Of a stretch of 34,591 nucleotides of DNA, positions 1 to 8,489 are shown piece after piece. Source of the DNA: an uncultured Dorea sp. (GTDB taxonomy: Bacteria; Bacillota; Clostridia; Lachnospirales; Lachnospiraceae). The notes below the pieces were generated by a model. That model did no database searches, was not told the DNA's origin, and saw only the letters and a list, made by a program, of their open reading frames with translations. The DNA lies in the NCBI GenBank assembly GCA_947645355.1, contig CANSCI010000018.1:1-34591 (forward strand), written 5' to 3'. Made by a program: the position numbers and the translations under genes. Position 1 is the first letter of the stretch. The number at the start of each line of letters is the position of its first letter.

Positions 1-1175
1 CAGAACTGGTGGTTGTATTGGTTGCTGAACCCAAGATCCGCCGCCACGTCCAGGCGCCAGCCGTCGGCATTGTACGGCGGAGATACCCATTTGCGCCCAA
101 TGCCCAGAATATAATTTTCAAGCTTTGCAGAGCCTTCATAATTGAGTTTAGGAAGGGTATCATGTCCCCACCAGCCGTTATAGCTTCCGTTATATGGCCA
201 TTTCCCCGACTCTTCATCATAAAATTGAAAATAATTGTGGTAAGGACTCTCCCTGTCAACATAAGCTCCGGGCTCATATCCCTCCTGGCCCTCGTAAATC
301 CGCTCTCTGTCCATCCACTTATTAAAAGAGCCGCAATGATTAAACACACCGTCCAGGATAATCTTCATCCCCCTTTGGTGCAGTTCCTCCACCAGCCTGA
401 TAAAAAGCTGGTTGCTCGCCTCCAGATTTTTATGCGCTGCCGTCCTCTTCTGATACTTCGCCGCCCTGGAGTTGTCTGTATCCCCCTCACGAAGTACTTC
501 GCCGCCATCCTCGATGATCACGCCGTAATGGGGATCAATATAATCATAATCCTGAATATCGTACTTGTGGTTAGACGGGGAGACAAACAATGGATTAAAA
601 TACAGGACCTCAACACCCAGATCCTGGAGATAATCCAGCTTATCTATAACACCCTGGAGATCCCCGCCGTAAAACTCCCGCACGCCCATGGCATCCGGAT
701 ACTTATTCCAATCTGTCACCCTCCTGCTGTATCCGCCGATATAGTAATACTCGTTGTCCTCTACATTGTTGGAAGGATCACCGTCATAAAAACGATCTGT
801 ATAGATCTGGTACATAACTGCCCCCTTCGCCCAGTCCGGAGTTGAAAATCCGGGGACGATCCGGAAGTCATAAAACGAAACAATCTCTTTTGCCAGCCCG
901 CAGCGGTTGTAATACCAGACATTCTCGTCCTCGCAGATCTCAAAGCTGTAGCAGAAAGGATCCTCACCCAGGCGCCATACGATCTTATAATAATCAAACT
1001 CTCCCCTGGAATAATCCTTCTCCATATCGTACCTGCCCGCCGCTGTCACCAGCTTTACGCGGATGTCCTCATCCTTCGCCGTCCGGAACCGGAGTGTTAC
1101 CTTTTCATCAATCCCCGGTTCTATCGGATCTACATACTGTGCTGTCCCATCGCAAAATAAAGCCTGTTTCTCCAT
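1..1175 (-). CDS. GH13 alpha-glycosidase (neopullulanase/cyclomaltodextrinase-like), C terminus beyond window
   Basis: The minus strand is open from an ATG at 1175 to the window edge, giving 391 residues without a stop. The ATG follows an AGAGGGG ribosome site. Residues 1-105 look like the beta-sandwich N-terminal domain of neopullulanase-type enzymes. From about residue 115 the GH13 barrel starts (VMYQIYTDRFYDGDP). Conserved region I is DGVFNH (275-280) and region II is DGWRLDVAAD (371-380), whose Asp376 would be the catalytic nucleophile; the acid/base Glu lies beyond the window. The family hydrolyses alpha-1,4 (and sometimes alpha-1,6) glucosidic bonds in maltodextrins. There is no signal peptide, so it is probably cytoplasmic. 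It starts 36 bases after the ftsH stop with no visible terminator, so it may be co-transcribed. Exact substrate cannot be told. It fits the glycogen and Glc-1-P genes elsewhere in the window. Confidence 0.92.
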   Translation of the reverse strand, partial: MEKQALFCDGTAQYVDPIEPGIDEKVTLRFRTAKDEDIRVKLVTAAGRYDMEKDYSRGEFDYYKIVWRLGEDPFCYSFEICEDENVWYYNRCGLAKEIVSFYDFRIVPGFSTPDWAKGAVMYQIYTDRFYDGDPSNNVEDNEYYYIGGYSRRVTDWNKYPDAMGVREFYGGDLQGVIDKLDYLQDLGVEVLYFNPLFVSPSNHKYDIQDYDYIDPHYGVIIEDGGEVLREGDTDNSRAAKYQKRTAAHKNLEASNQLFIRLVEELHQRGMKIILDGVFNHCGSFNKWMDRERIYEGQEGYEPGAYVDRESPYHNYFQFYDEESGKWPYNGSYNGWWGHDTLPKLNYEGSAKLENYILGIGRKWVSPPYNADGWRLDVAADLGFSNQYNHQF

Positions 1176-1211
1176 GCAATTCCCCTCTCTGCCAACCAGT
1201 CGTTCTTTTAT

Positions 1212-3065
1212 CTACGCCTCAATGGGCTCCTCTGAAAACAATGCCTCAAATTCCTCACGGGAAATTTTCTCTTTTTCCAGCAAAAGCTCCGCACATGCCC
1301 GCAGCACATGCCCATACTCCTTTAAGATCTGCCTTGCCCTGCCGTAGCATTCGTCAATGATACGTTTTACCTCTTTATCAATTACAGTAGCGACACCCTC
1401 GCCGTATCCTCTGGAGGCATGGGCAAGATCCCGCCCGATAAACACCTCGTCATTTTCATTGTCATAATTGATAAGGCCCACAGCCTCTGACATTCCGAAC
1501 TTTGTGACCATAGATTTGGCCAGGCTCGTAGCCTGTTTAATATCCTGGGAAGCCCCGGTTGTAATGTCATCAAAGACCGCTTCCTCTGCAACTCTGCCTC
1601 CAAGAGCAACTGTAATATCCTGCAGCATCTTTCCCCGGGTGTCAAACATATCATCCCGTTCCGGAAGCGGCATCGTATATCCGCCTGCCGCACCTGTAGG
1701 AATGATGGACACGCTGTAGACCGGCCCCACATCCGGCAGCACATGGAACAAAATCGCGTGCCCCGCCTCATGAAATGCCGTAATCCTTTTTTCTTTATCC
1801 GAGATCACCCGGCTCTTCTTCTCCGCACCGATCCCGACTTTAACGAATGCTTTCCGGATATCATCCTGTACCAGGAATACCCGCTCCTCCTTCGCCGCCA
1901 GAATGGCCGCCTCGTTAAGCAGATTCTCAAGATCTGCCCCTGTAAATCCTGCTGTTGTCTGTGCCACCTGCCTAAGATCTATCTCTTCACTGAGCGGCTT
2001 CCCTTTGGCATGGACCTTCAGGATCTCCTCACGTCCCTGGACATCCGGTCTGCCCACCATCACCTTACGGTCAAAACGGCCAGGTCTTAAAATTGCCCGG
2101 TCCAGAATATCCACACGGTTTGTAGCCGCCATAACGATAATGCCTTCATTTACACCGAAACCATCCATCTCTACCAGAAGCTGGTTCAGCGTCTGCTCCC
2201 TCTCGTCGTGTCCGCCGCCCATGCCGGTTCCCCTGCTTCTTGCAACGGCATCGATCTCATCTATAAAGATAATGCACGGAGCATGCCTTTTCGCATCCTC
2301 AAAAAGATCCCTCACTCTTGAAGCGCCGACTCCTACAAACATCTCCACGAAATCAGACCCTGATATCGTGAAAAACGGTACACCGGCCTCCCCTGCTACG
2401 GCCTTGGCCAGCAAAGTCTTCCCTGTTCCCGGAGGGCCTACAAGCAGCACCCCTTTCGGGATCCTCGCGCCTACCTGGATATATTTTTTCGGGGATTTCA
2501 GAAAGTCCACGATCTCCTCCAGTTCTTCCTTTTCTTCCCGGAGCCCTGCCACCTTAGCGAACGTAATCTTTTTATCCCGCTCTGTACTGAGTCTTGCACG
2601 GCTCTTTCCAAAGTTCATGGCCTTTGAGCCGCCTCCCCCGTTCTGCCGGTTCATAACCATAAATATAACAAAAATACCTGCGATTGTAAGAAGTACCGGG
2701 ACAATGGTCGTAAGAAACCAGTTTTCCTGCGGAACATCCGATATATCGTAGTCCACTTCACGTTTATCTAAATATTCCTGGATCTCATTGACATCCGATA
2801 CATACAGATATTTTGTAGCGCCGCGTTCTCCATCCTCGCCCCGAAGTTCAATCTCGACTCTTCCCGTCGGCACATTCTTATTCTGAACTACCGCAACATT
2901 CCTTACGTTCTCACTTATCACTAATTCTTCAAACTTCTTCCGGGAAAGTTCATTCTGTTCCCGGTCAAGATTCCCTGTCAGCCAGAAGACCACGATCATA
3001 ATGATCACAAATACCAACACTAAGAACCCGTTTAGCCCTTTGTTCTGCTGCTCATCTATATACAT
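1212..3065 (-). CDS. ftsH: ATP-dependent zinc metalloprotease FtsH
   Basis: Membrane-bound AAA+ protease that unfolds and degrades misfolded membrane proteins and short-lived regulators. The 617-residue protein has two membrane segments (about 13-31 and 117-138) flanking an extracytoplasmic domain. The AAA module carries Walker A GPPGTGKT (210-217), Walker B with IDEID (268-272) and the second-region-of-homology arginines (ILRPGRFDR). The protease domain has the zinc motif HEAGH (432-436). The length is normal for the family. The ATG at 3065 follows an AGAAAGGGG site with good spacing. It lies 11 bases after hpt, and the order tilS-hpt-ftsH is the same as in Bacillus subtilis, which supports one operon. 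Confidence 0.98.
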   Translation of the reverse strand: MYIDEQQNKGLNGFLVLVFVIIMIVVFWLTGNLDREQNELSRKKFEELVISENVRNVAVVQNKNVPTGRVEIELRGEDGERGATKYLYVSDVNEIQEYLDKREVDYDISDVPQENWFLTTIVPVLLTIAGIFVIFMVMNRQNGGGGSKAMNFGKSRARLSTERDKKITFAKVAGLREEKEELEEIVDFLKSPKKYIQVGARIPKGVLLVGPPGTGKTLLAKAVAGEAGVPFFTISGSDFVEMFVGVGASRVRDLFEDAKRHAPCIIFIDEIDAVARSRGTGMGGGHDEREQTLNQLLVEMDGFGVNEGIIVMAATNRVDILDRAILRPGRFDRKVMVGRPDVQGREEILKVHAKGKPLSEEIDLRQVAQTTAGFTGADLENLLNEAAILAAKEERVFLVQDDIRKAFVKVGIGAEKKSRVISDKEKRITAFHEAGHAILFHVLPDVGPVYSVSIIPTGAAGGYTMPLPERDDMFDTRGKMLQDITVALGGRVAEEAVFDDITTGASQDIKQATSLAKSMVTKFGMSEAVGLINYDNENDEVFIGRDLAHASRGYGEGVATVIDKEVKRIIDECYGRARQILKEYGHVLRACAELLLEKEKISREEFEALFSEEPIEA

Positions 3066-3076
3066 ATAACCCCTTT

Positions 3077-3604
3077 CTACTCCACACCCTCTACGACACC
3101 GATGTATGGTAGATTCCTATATTTTTGTGCATAATCAAGCCCGTATCCGACTACGAATTCATCCGGGATCTCAAATCCCACATAGTCCACCTTCACGTCC
3201 CTCACGCGCCTGTCCGGCTTGTCAAGAAGTGTACAAAGACGCATGCTGTTCGGATTTCTTTTCTGCAAAACATCCAACAGATAATAAAGTGTCCGCCCGG
3301 AGTCAATAATATCCTCCACCACAAGAACATCCTTTCCTTCCAGTGTCTCATCAAGATCTTTTGCAATCCTGACCACACCGGTGGAAGACGTCCCGTCCCC
3401 GTAACTGCTGACGCTCATAAAATCCATAGATACCGGCACAGATATTCTCTTCGCCAGCTCACACATGAAAAACACGCCGCCCTTCAACACGCAGATCAAA
3501 TGCACCTGTTTCCCTTTGTAATCTTTGCTGATCTGCTCTCCAAGCTCCCGTATCCTCCTTGCCGTATCTTCCTCCGAAATCATTACCTTAACTGTCTCCG
3601 CCAT
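3077..3604 (-). CDS. hpt: Hypoxanthine (guanine) phosphoribosyltransferase
   Basis: Purine salvage enzyme that joins hypoxanthine or guanine to PRPP to make IMP or GMP. The 175-residue product has the PRPP-binding loop VVEDIIDSGRT (95-105), the first loop LKGG (40-43) and the purine-binding end GFEIPDEFVVGYGLDY (143-158). An upstream in-frame ATG at 3721 would add 39 residues that belong to tilS coding sequence in another frame. I prefer the ATG at 3604 because GGAGGAG sits just before it and the protein then has family-typical length. The start overlaps the tilS end by 17 bases, which suggests translational coupling. The neighbours tilS and ftsH match the Bacillus arrangement. Confidence 0.97.
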   Translation of the reverse strand: MAETVKVMISEEDTARRIRELGEQISKDYKGKQVHLICVLKGGVFFMCELAKRISVPVSMDFMSVSSYGDGTSSTGVVRIAKDLDETLEGKDVLVVEDIIDSGRTLYYLLDVLQKRNPNSMRLCTLLDKPDRRVRDVKVDYVGFEIPDEFVVGYGLDYAQKYRNLPYIGVVEGVE

Positions 3605-4967
3605 CCTTTTCTCCTCCGTAAAATTCCACCTCCAGGATCCTCCTGGTTTTATCTGTAATCTGATATGCCTGATTCTGCCTGTACCCCACGATCCACATGA
3701 TATGACTTTCGTCCGCCACAAGCCATATGGCGTCCCTTTCAGGCTGCGGGATCTTCTCGTTAATAAAATACTGCTTTAATTTTTGTGTTCCGCCGGACTT
3801 CTCTATGGTAATATAGTCCCCAGGCTGTCTGTGTCTGATTTTTACAGTATTTTTAATTATATCATAATCAAACCATTTCGTGTAGGGTTTTTGCGGAATT
3901 GTTATCCCTTTTTCCGTTTTTTCAAAGATATCCATCCGGAATAAATCATCCCCCCGCCTTCCGGTTTCTATATCCGTTCTGCTTTGTGCCGTCTTCCTGT
4001 CACAGAGCTCTACCCCCTCATAACATCGGAATGCTCTGACTCCATGGGGCAAACAAAGCATCCTGCCGGGCTGGCGCTCCAGGAGTTCCTCCAGGATCTT
4101 TATATGATTTGCTTCTATATCCTTCCGGCTGCCGGACACATCGCAAAGCGCCCCGTAAAGCACATATTCTTTCAATTCCGCAGGAACCTGCATATATTCC
4201 CGTTTCCTGACGACGATCCGCCCCTCCTCCTTGTCCGTGCACATCTCCTTGTATCTCAGAATCTCTCTCTCGATATAGCCGCTCAAACTGTACATCCGCT
4301 CCATCGCCCGGCACATATGGCCCACGCTTTCCTTGTTGACATGTGCCTCCAGACAGGGAATGACCTCATGGCGGATTCGATTCCGCGTATAGTGGAGATC
4401 AAGATTGGTCTCATCTGTACAATAAGATATTCCCCTTTTTTTCAGATATGATTCAATGTCTTTGCGTTTCAGACACAAAAAAGGATGTATCCATACTCCG
4501 TTTCTGGGAGCTATCCCCCTCAGACCCCGGAATCCCGTACCGCGGCAGAGGTTGAAGATCAGGGTCTCCGCATTGTCATTTTGATGATGGGCAAGTGCAA
4601 TACAGGTTCCGCCGCATGCCTCCAGCTCCCTTAAAAAACATGCCCTTCTGACTTCACGCCCCGCCTCCTCCACGGTCATCCCATGCATCCTGGCGTAAGC
4701 AGGCACATCTTCGGTACAGACTTTAAGTTCCACCCCCAGTTCCATACACAGACTCTTCACATACTCCTCGTCCGCATCCGCCGCCCTTCCCCGGATCCCA
4801 TGGTTGACGTGTACTGCCCTGAGGCCAAACCCCATCTCCTTCCGAAGCTTTGACAGCATGAAAAGAAGGCATACGGAATCAGCCCCTCCCGATACGCCTG
4901 CAATTACAATATCCTCTTTCCCAAGCATCTGCCATCTCTGGACATATGCCTTAACCTTCTGATACAT
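3588..4967 (-). CDS. tilS: tRNA(Ile)-lysidine synthase TilS
   Basis: Modifies cytidine 34 of the CAU-anticodon isoleucine tRNA to lysidine, using ATP and lysine, so that it reads AUA. The protein has 459 residues. The N-terminal PP-loop ATPase domain shows SGGADS (26-31) and an HVNHG segment near residue 55. The C-terminal substrate-binding domain is recognisable from WFDYDIIKNTVKIRHRQPGD onward and ends with the usual GYRQNQAYQI segment. It is the first gene of a probable tilS-hpt-ftsH operon; its 3' end overlaps hpt by 17 bases. A possible housekeeping promoter lies about 65-95 bases upstream. Confidence 0.96.
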   Translation of the reverse strand: MYQKVKAYVQRWQMLGKEDIVIAGVSGGADSVCLLFMLSKLRKEMGFGLRAVHVNHGIRGRAADADEEYVKSLCMELGVELKVCTEDVPAYARMHGMTVEEAGREVRRACFLRELEACGGTCIALAHHQNDNAETLIFNLCRGTGFRGLRGIAPRNGVWIHPFLCLKRKDIESYLKKRGISYCTDETNLDLHYTRNRIRHEVIPCLEAHVNKESVGHMCRAMERMYSLSGYIEREILRYKEMCTDKEEGRIVVRKREYMQVPAELKEYVLYGALCDVSGSRKDIEANHIKILEELLERQPGRMLCLPHGVRAFRCYEGVELCDRKTAQSRTDIETGRRGDDLFRMDIFEKTEKGITIPQKPYTKWFDYDIIKNTVKIRHRQPGDYITIEKSGGTQKLKQYFINEKIPQPERDAIWLVADESHIMWIVGYRQNQAYQITDKTRRILEVEFYGGEKDGGDS

Positions 4968-5032
4968 AGATCTACCCTTTTGTATACATACGGCACCCCG
5001 TAATTCATATCCCGTCTTTTTTCGTTAAATTA

Positions 5033-5061
5033 AATATATACAATCTCTCTTTAAAAAGCAA
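5033..5061 (-). promoter_or_regulatory. Candidate sigma-A promoter for tilS-hpt-ftsH
   Basis: On the minus strand TTGCTT (5061-5056) and TATATT (5038-5033) are separated by 17 bases. They sit in the 100-base AT-rich gap between spoIIE and tilS. The -35 has two departures from consensus, so this is a prediction from sequence only. Confidence 0.5.
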
Positions 5062-5067
5062 GTTTTC

Positions 5068-6471
5068 TTATAATTTCCATATCCCCACCGTCACGATCGT
5101 CATATCATCCACCGGAGTCTCCTGGCTCCACTCCAGCACCTGCTCCAGAAGATGGTGGGCCAGTTCTTTGGGATTTACGATGCTTGCCTTCTCAATAAAG
5201 GTACACATGAGATTTTCCTGTTCTCCCGGCGGAAGGGCATCCATCACGCCATCTGTGACCATAATGACAAAGTCCCCGGAGTCCAGCTTTCTCTCCGTCA
5301 TATCAATCTCTATATCATGCAGGACACCGATCGGCAGTGTGGCGGAGCTGATATTCTCCACCCCGTCTTTTCTCTTAATAAAGGTTGTGGACGCCCCTGC
5401 CTTTACAAACTCACAGGTACCGCCGTAAAGGTCAAACAGGCTGACATCTACCGTGCAGAACCTTACATCCTCCCGGCCGATCACCAGAGCAGTATTCATC
5501 ATCTGGATCGCAGTTTTTACCGGGAATCCTGCATCCAAAAGTTCCTCCAGCATCTCCACTACCATAGTGCTCTCCTTAAACGCATCTTCCCCGGAACCCA
5601 TCCCGTCCGACAGTGCAACGCCCTTTTTCCCGCCGGGGAGATCCGTCATCAGAAAGGTATCCCCGGATATCTTGTCACAGTTCTTTCCGATCCTTGCCAC
5701 TCCTTGCAGCGTATGATATTTTGCCCCTTCCACGCACGCAACTGTACTGTACTCTTCCCCCAAAATCGGCCGTTCTCCCTGCTGAGGCGTCATAATACGC
5801 CCAACGCACCTGCCCGCCTCAGCGGCCAGCTCCTTCGTCACGATACAGTGCCCCTTCATGGCCTTCACCGTCAGATGGATCTCATATTTTCCCTGAGGTG
5901 TAATATAAAAAACACAGGACAGCATCTTTACCCCATGCTTTTTCAGGTGCTGCTTCAGCTTTTTTTCCAGATGTTCATCCTCAAAAATACCTGCATCCAG
6001 CTCTCTTGTCGTATACTGGATCATCCGGGCAAAACTCTTGATCTGCCCCACATATCCTTCCCGGTTCTGCACGATCTTGTTGTTCCACATCAGAATCTGC
6101 TTCGCATTCTCAAACACCTCCAGTGTCTCCCGCAAAAAACGGGGTGCAAGCAGGCATTGCTTCTGCAGCTTACGTTTCAGTTCCACGTTGATCTCCGCGC
6201 CGTAATCCTCCACCGTATACAGGATTTCACACAACATCTGGTACGTGGCTATCTTGTTTTCTCCCAGACATTCTGCTTTCCTCTCACAGCCTTCACAGAC
6301 CTTGCCGGTGACCTTCTGAAACATATTTTCCAGCTCTTCCTTGGAAAATGTACCCTTATATCCTTCCAGCGTTAAAAAAGTTTTGGACAGATGGATCAAT
6401 GAATCGGCAAACTTGTCCATCTGCGTGACATACGGATTCAAAAAAGCCCCTTTTTCTTTTACTTCCGCCAT
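5068..6471 (-). CDS. spoIIE: Stage II sporulation protein E, short form without the membrane domain
   Basis: PP2C-type serine phosphatase that dephosphorylates the anti-anti-sigma factor SpoIIAA and so activates sigma-F in the forespore. This protein has 467 residues. It begins directly with the cytoplasmic central region (Cys pairs around CEGC, 59-62) and ends with the phosphatase domain: SDGMGSG (288-294), TDGVMDA (406-412) and DDMT (455-458), the metal-binding acidic residues. Bacillus subtilis SpoIIE is about 827 residues with ten N-terminal membrane helices; none are present here. The ATG at 6471 follows AAAAGGGGAG, and a hairpin terminator only 38 bases upstream leaves no room for a missing 5' part. 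Position between divIC and tilS is as in Bacillus. Confidence 0.93.
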   Translation of the reverse strand: MAEVKEKGAFLNPYVTQMDKFADSLIHLSKTFLTLEGYKGTFSKEELENMFQKVTGKVCEGCERKAECLGENKIATYQMLCEILYTVEDYGAEINVELKRKLQKQCLLAPRFLRETLEVFENAKQILMWNNKIVQNREGYVGQIKSFARMIQYTTRELDAGIFEDEHLEKKLKQHLKKHGVKMLSCVFYITPQGKYEIHLTVKAMKGHCIVTKELAAEAGRCVGRIMTPQQGERPILGEEYSTVACVEGAKYHTLQGVARIGKNCDKISGDTFLMTDLPGGKKGVALSDGMGSGEDAFKESTMVVEMLEELLDAGFPVKTAIQMMNTALVIGREDVRFCTVDVSLFDLYGGTCEFVKAGASTTFIKRKDGVENISSATLPIGVLHDIEIDMTERKLDSGDFVIMVTDGVMDALPPGEQENLMCTFIEKASIVNPKELAHHLLEQVLEWSQETPVDDMTIVTVGIWKL

Positions 6472-6509
6472 AGATTTCTCCCCTTTTACATATTTCTTTA
6501 AAAAATGTA

Positions 6510-6541
6510 AAAAGCTTTAGAACTTTCATTCTAAAGCTTTT
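6510..6541 (-). terminator. Hairpin terminator between divIC and spoIIE
   Basis: A perfect 13-base inverted repeat (arms 6510-6522 and 6529-6541, 6-base loop) is followed on the minus strand by TACATTTTTT. The stem is AT-rich, so termination may be partial and some readthrough into spoIIE is possible. Confidence 0.7.
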
Positions 6542-6558
6542 CCTCTGTACTTTATGTT

Positions 6559-6882
6559 TTATTTACCCTTGAATATGATCTCGTCCTGATAAACCAGCCC
6601 CAGCTTCTCTCTGGCAATCTCCTCAATATATTCGTCTGTACCTACATACCCTTCCAGGTCGTCGATCTCAGAAGCTCTTTCCTTTTCCTGCTCAATCTGC
6701 TCCTTAAGCTCCTGTTCCTGTGCCTGATAGGACTTTTCCTTTGCACGCAGCGTCATGGAATTTGCAGACACTACTGCAATCAGCATCAAAATTACTGCGA
6801 TGATAGCAAGTACGCTCCTCTTATGGGACTGCACCGGCCTTTTCTGCCGCTTTGCGCGTTCCTTTTGTCTCTTTTTGTTCAT
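6559..6882 (-). CDS. divIC: Septum formation initiator family protein (DivIC/FtsB-like)
   Basis: Small bitopic division protein that works with FtsL and DivIB/FtsQ to activate septal peptidoglycan synthesis. The 107 residues comprise a very basic cytoplasmic tail (1-22), one membrane segment (about 23-41), a charged coiled coil (about 45-75) and the conserved end Y-IEEIAREKLGLVYQDEIIF. This is the standard architecture and size. Position between yabQ and spoIIE matches Bacillus. The sequence cannot by itself separate DivIC from other FtsB-family members, but the neighbours favour DivIC. Confidence 0.9.
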   Translation of the reverse strand: MNKKRQKERAKRQKRPVQSHKRSVLAIIAVILMLIAVVSANSMTLRAKEKSYQAQEQELKEQIEQEKERASEIDDLEGYVGTDEYIEEIAREKLGLVYQDEIIFKGK

Positions 6883-6958
6883 AATTATCTATCCACCCTT
6901 ATACCTGCGCTTTACAGGCTTTTCCCCTTTAATATCATACATCATAGCCTTTTTTTTT

Positions 6959-7297
6959 TCATTTCGCAAGTTTTTCAGAAGATTTCCTTCGCTTCCTCTC
7001 GTAGATTTTTTTTTGCGTTTTTTCAATCTTCCAGATAATAATTGAAGAAACAATTGCCCCCAGTACAATACCTAGTACAAAATACCAGCGGACGCTACCA
7101 TCACTTGTATGGTAAATCTGCACAAACAAATAAACTGCAGCGCCGGCCCAAAACAACATATCCTCGATCTCAACTGCATAAAGGCTGTGCCTGACAATGC
7201 CCCTGAAACAACAAATAAGACGGTATGACAGACGAACAACGGCTCCCGCGATCACTGCCAGTAAAAATATCAGAACCTCTTCTCTTATCTCCAGCAT
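6959..7297 (-). CDS. yabQ: Spore cortex biosynthesis protein YabQ
   Basis: Membrane protein needed for the spore cortex in Bacillus subtilis; its biochemical role is unknown. I start at ATG 7297 (112 residues), 7 bases after the yabP stop. A longer in-frame ATG at 7414 would add 39 residues made of yabP sequence in another frame and is not credible. Three hydrophobic segments are visible (about 7-26, 47-61, 70-88), with the typical N-terminal EEVLIFLLAVIAGA and a basic C-terminal tail. The ribosome site is weak, consistent with coupling to yabP. Confidence 0.88.
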   Translation of the reverse strand: MLEIREEVLIFLLAVIAGAVVRLSYRLICCFRGIVRHSLYAVEIEDMLFWAGAAVYLFVQIYHTSDGSVRWYFVLGIVLGAIVSSIIIWKIEKTQKKIYERKRRKSSEKLAK

Positions 7298-7304
7298 CCC
7301 GCCG

Positions 7305-7589
7305 CTACCTGAACAGCTTGGAAAACAGATTGTCTGCCTGTTTTCCCCCCGCATGTATCTCCGAGTAGGCAATACTGTCAATATTGCCCGACATATCCAC
7401 CTCGCCCTTCTCAAGGCTCAGTTTATTTACATGCAGGTCCGTCCCCTTCACCATCATCATGCCCTGCTCTGTCTCCAGCAGGATCTCATTCAGATCAAAG
7501 GAAAGTACATCTATCACCCCGGTTACCAGACTTGTCTTCCGGTTATTTACGACCAGCTTATGGTTTTTCTGCGTCGTTCTCTCTTCCAT
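7305..7589 (-). CDS. yabP: Sporulation protein YabP
   Basis: Small protein of the YabP/YqfC family required for spore cortex or coat assembly, made in the mother cell in Bacillus. The 94-residue form starts at MEERTTQK (ATG 7589), preceded by AAGAAAGG. An in-frame ATG at 7616 would add nine residues, but it falls within the -10 region of the candidate sigma-E promoter described here, so the shorter form is preferred. The family core, N-rKt---TGV-dV-sFd---ilLeTe-G-m-vkG-dLhv, is plain, followed by G-v--i-Y. It precedes yabQ by 7 bases. Confidence 0.92.
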   Translation of the reverse strand: MEERTTQKNHKLVVNNRKTSLVTGVIDVLSFDLNEILLETEQGMMMVKGTDLHVNKLSLEKGEVDMSGNIDSIAYSEIHAGGKQADNLFSKLFR

Positions 7590-7611
7590 ACCATCACAAC
7601 CTTTCTTAATA

Positions 7612-7640
7612 ATCATATGAAAGGTTGTTTCCTTTTATTA
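7612..7640 (-). promoter_or_regulatory. Candidate sigma-E promoter for yabP-yabQ
   Basis: On the minus strand TAATAAA (7640-7634) and CATATGAT (7619-7612) are 14 bases apart. The Bacillus sigma-E consensus is KMATATT, 14-15 bases, CATACAHT. The match is 5/7 and 6/8 with correct spacing. The -35 overlaps the rqcP stop codon. yabP and yabQ belong to the sigma-E regulon in Bacillus. Confidence 0.55.
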
Positions 7641-7877
7641 CAAATATTTGAACAAGTTCCCTGCCTCTTCTTTTTTCGTTGTCTCTTTAATGTCCAGCAC
7701 CTCTGCCCTGACTGTCCTCGTCCCAAACTGAATCTCTATGACATCCCCCACCTTTACCTTGACGGACGCCTTGGCCACATTCCCATTTACAAGCACCCTG
7801 CCGGCGTCGCACGCCTCGTTTGCAACTGTCCGCCTTTTGATCAGACGGGATACCTTTAAAAATTTGTCCAGCCTCAT
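7638..7877 (-). CDS. rqcP: S4-domain RNA-binding protein RqcP (YabO, Hsp15 family)
   Basis: Ribosome-associated quality-control factor that helps RqcH add alanine tails to nascent chains on stalled 50S subunits. At 79 residues it is almost only an S4 domain: MRLDKFLKVSRLIKRRTVANEACDAG then RVLVNG and KVKVGDVIEI. Length is typical of the family. ATG 7877 follows GAAAGGGG. It lies between hup and yabP, as yabO does in Bacillus. The hup terminator upstream suggests that it has its own promoter, possibly TTTTTG/TATAAC with a 17-base gap just before the start, but I would not insist on that. Confidence 0.93.
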   Translation of the reverse strand: MRLDKFLKVSRLIKRRTVANEACDAGRVLVNGNVAKASVKVKVGDVIEIQFGTRTVRAEVLDIKETTKKEEAGNLFKYL

Positions 7878-7921
7878 ATCTATCCTGCCCCTTTCTCGTT
7901 ATACTTCTGATCCATGGATAC

Positions 7922-7956
7922 AAAAAGGACGGAGACCACATTGATTGCCTCCGCCC
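7922..7956 (-). terminator. Intrinsic terminator after hup
   Basis: On the minus strand GGGCGGAG pairs with CTCCGTCC (one G-U) across a 14-base loop and is followed by TTTTTG. It lies 70 bases past the hup stop and makes hup a single-gene transcript. Confidence 0.75.
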
Positions 7957-8026
7957 GTAAAAATTATCCGTGCCATGCTTTAATCAAATAACACCTGCCA
8001 CAAGATCACCTGATCCTCTTTTGCAA

Positions 8027-8302
8027 CTATGCGTTAACAGCGTCCTTTAATGCCTTGCCGGCTTTAAACTTCGGTGCCTTGCAAGCTGCGATCTTCATAG
8101 TCTTGCCAGTCTGAGGATTCCTTCCTTCTCTTGCTGATCTCTGGCTTACTTCAAAAGTTCCAAAGCCAACTAACTGGATCTTGTGGTCTTTCTTTAATTC
8201 CTCTGTCACTACATCAACAAAAGCCTTTAATGCTTTCTCTGAATCTTTCTTTGATAACTCTGCTCTGTCAGCAATAGCTGCAACTAATTCTGTTTTGTTC
8301 AT
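8027..8302 (-). CDS. hup: DNA-binding protein HU
   Basis: Small histone-like protein that bends and compacts DNA as a dimer. The 91 residues contain the family signature from GFGTFEV to R-GRNPQTGKTM, including the Asn-Pro that intercalates at DNA kinks. The start MNKTELVAAIA is typical. ATG 8302 follows GAGGAGG. A strong sigma-A promoter lies upstream and a hairpin terminator downstream, so it is monocistronic and probably highly expressed. Confidence 0.98.
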   Translation of the reverse strand: MNKTELVAAIADRAELSKKDSEKALKAFVDVVTEELKKDHKIQLVGFGTFEVSQRSAREGRNPQTGKTMKIAACKAPKFKAGKALKDAVNA

Positions 8303-8393
8303 GGATAATTTCCTCCTCTTGTTTAACTATAGAATCCTAAATTCATTCTATTTTGATGGCTGCATGTCCCCACGCGTTTTCACCCTATTCATT

Positions 8394-8422
8394 GTTATAC
8401 CTGTTTTCCCTATGTTTGTCAA
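8394..8422 (-). promoter_or_regulatory. Strong sigma-A promoter of hup
   Basis: Minus-strand TTGACA (8422-8417), 17-base spacer, TATAAC (8399-8394). The predicted start near 8387 gives an unusually long leader of about 85 bases before the hup ATG at 8302. Confidence 0.85.
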
Positions 8423-8489
8423 GGTTTTTTACAAGTTTGCTCCCATTTTGCGGGGTTTTGCTGTTTTTTTACCTCTTACGGATCCTCCT

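Noticed and set aside
9-1360. Long plus-strand reading frames at the left end
   Set aside because: They lie opposite the GH13 gene, whose minus-strand frame has clear catalytic motifs and a ribosome site; the plus frames have no recognisable sequence.
5152-6375. A 407-codon plus-strand frame opposite spoIIE
   Set aside because: It is the antisense shadow of spoIIE; the minus strand encodes conserved phosphatase motifs throughout.
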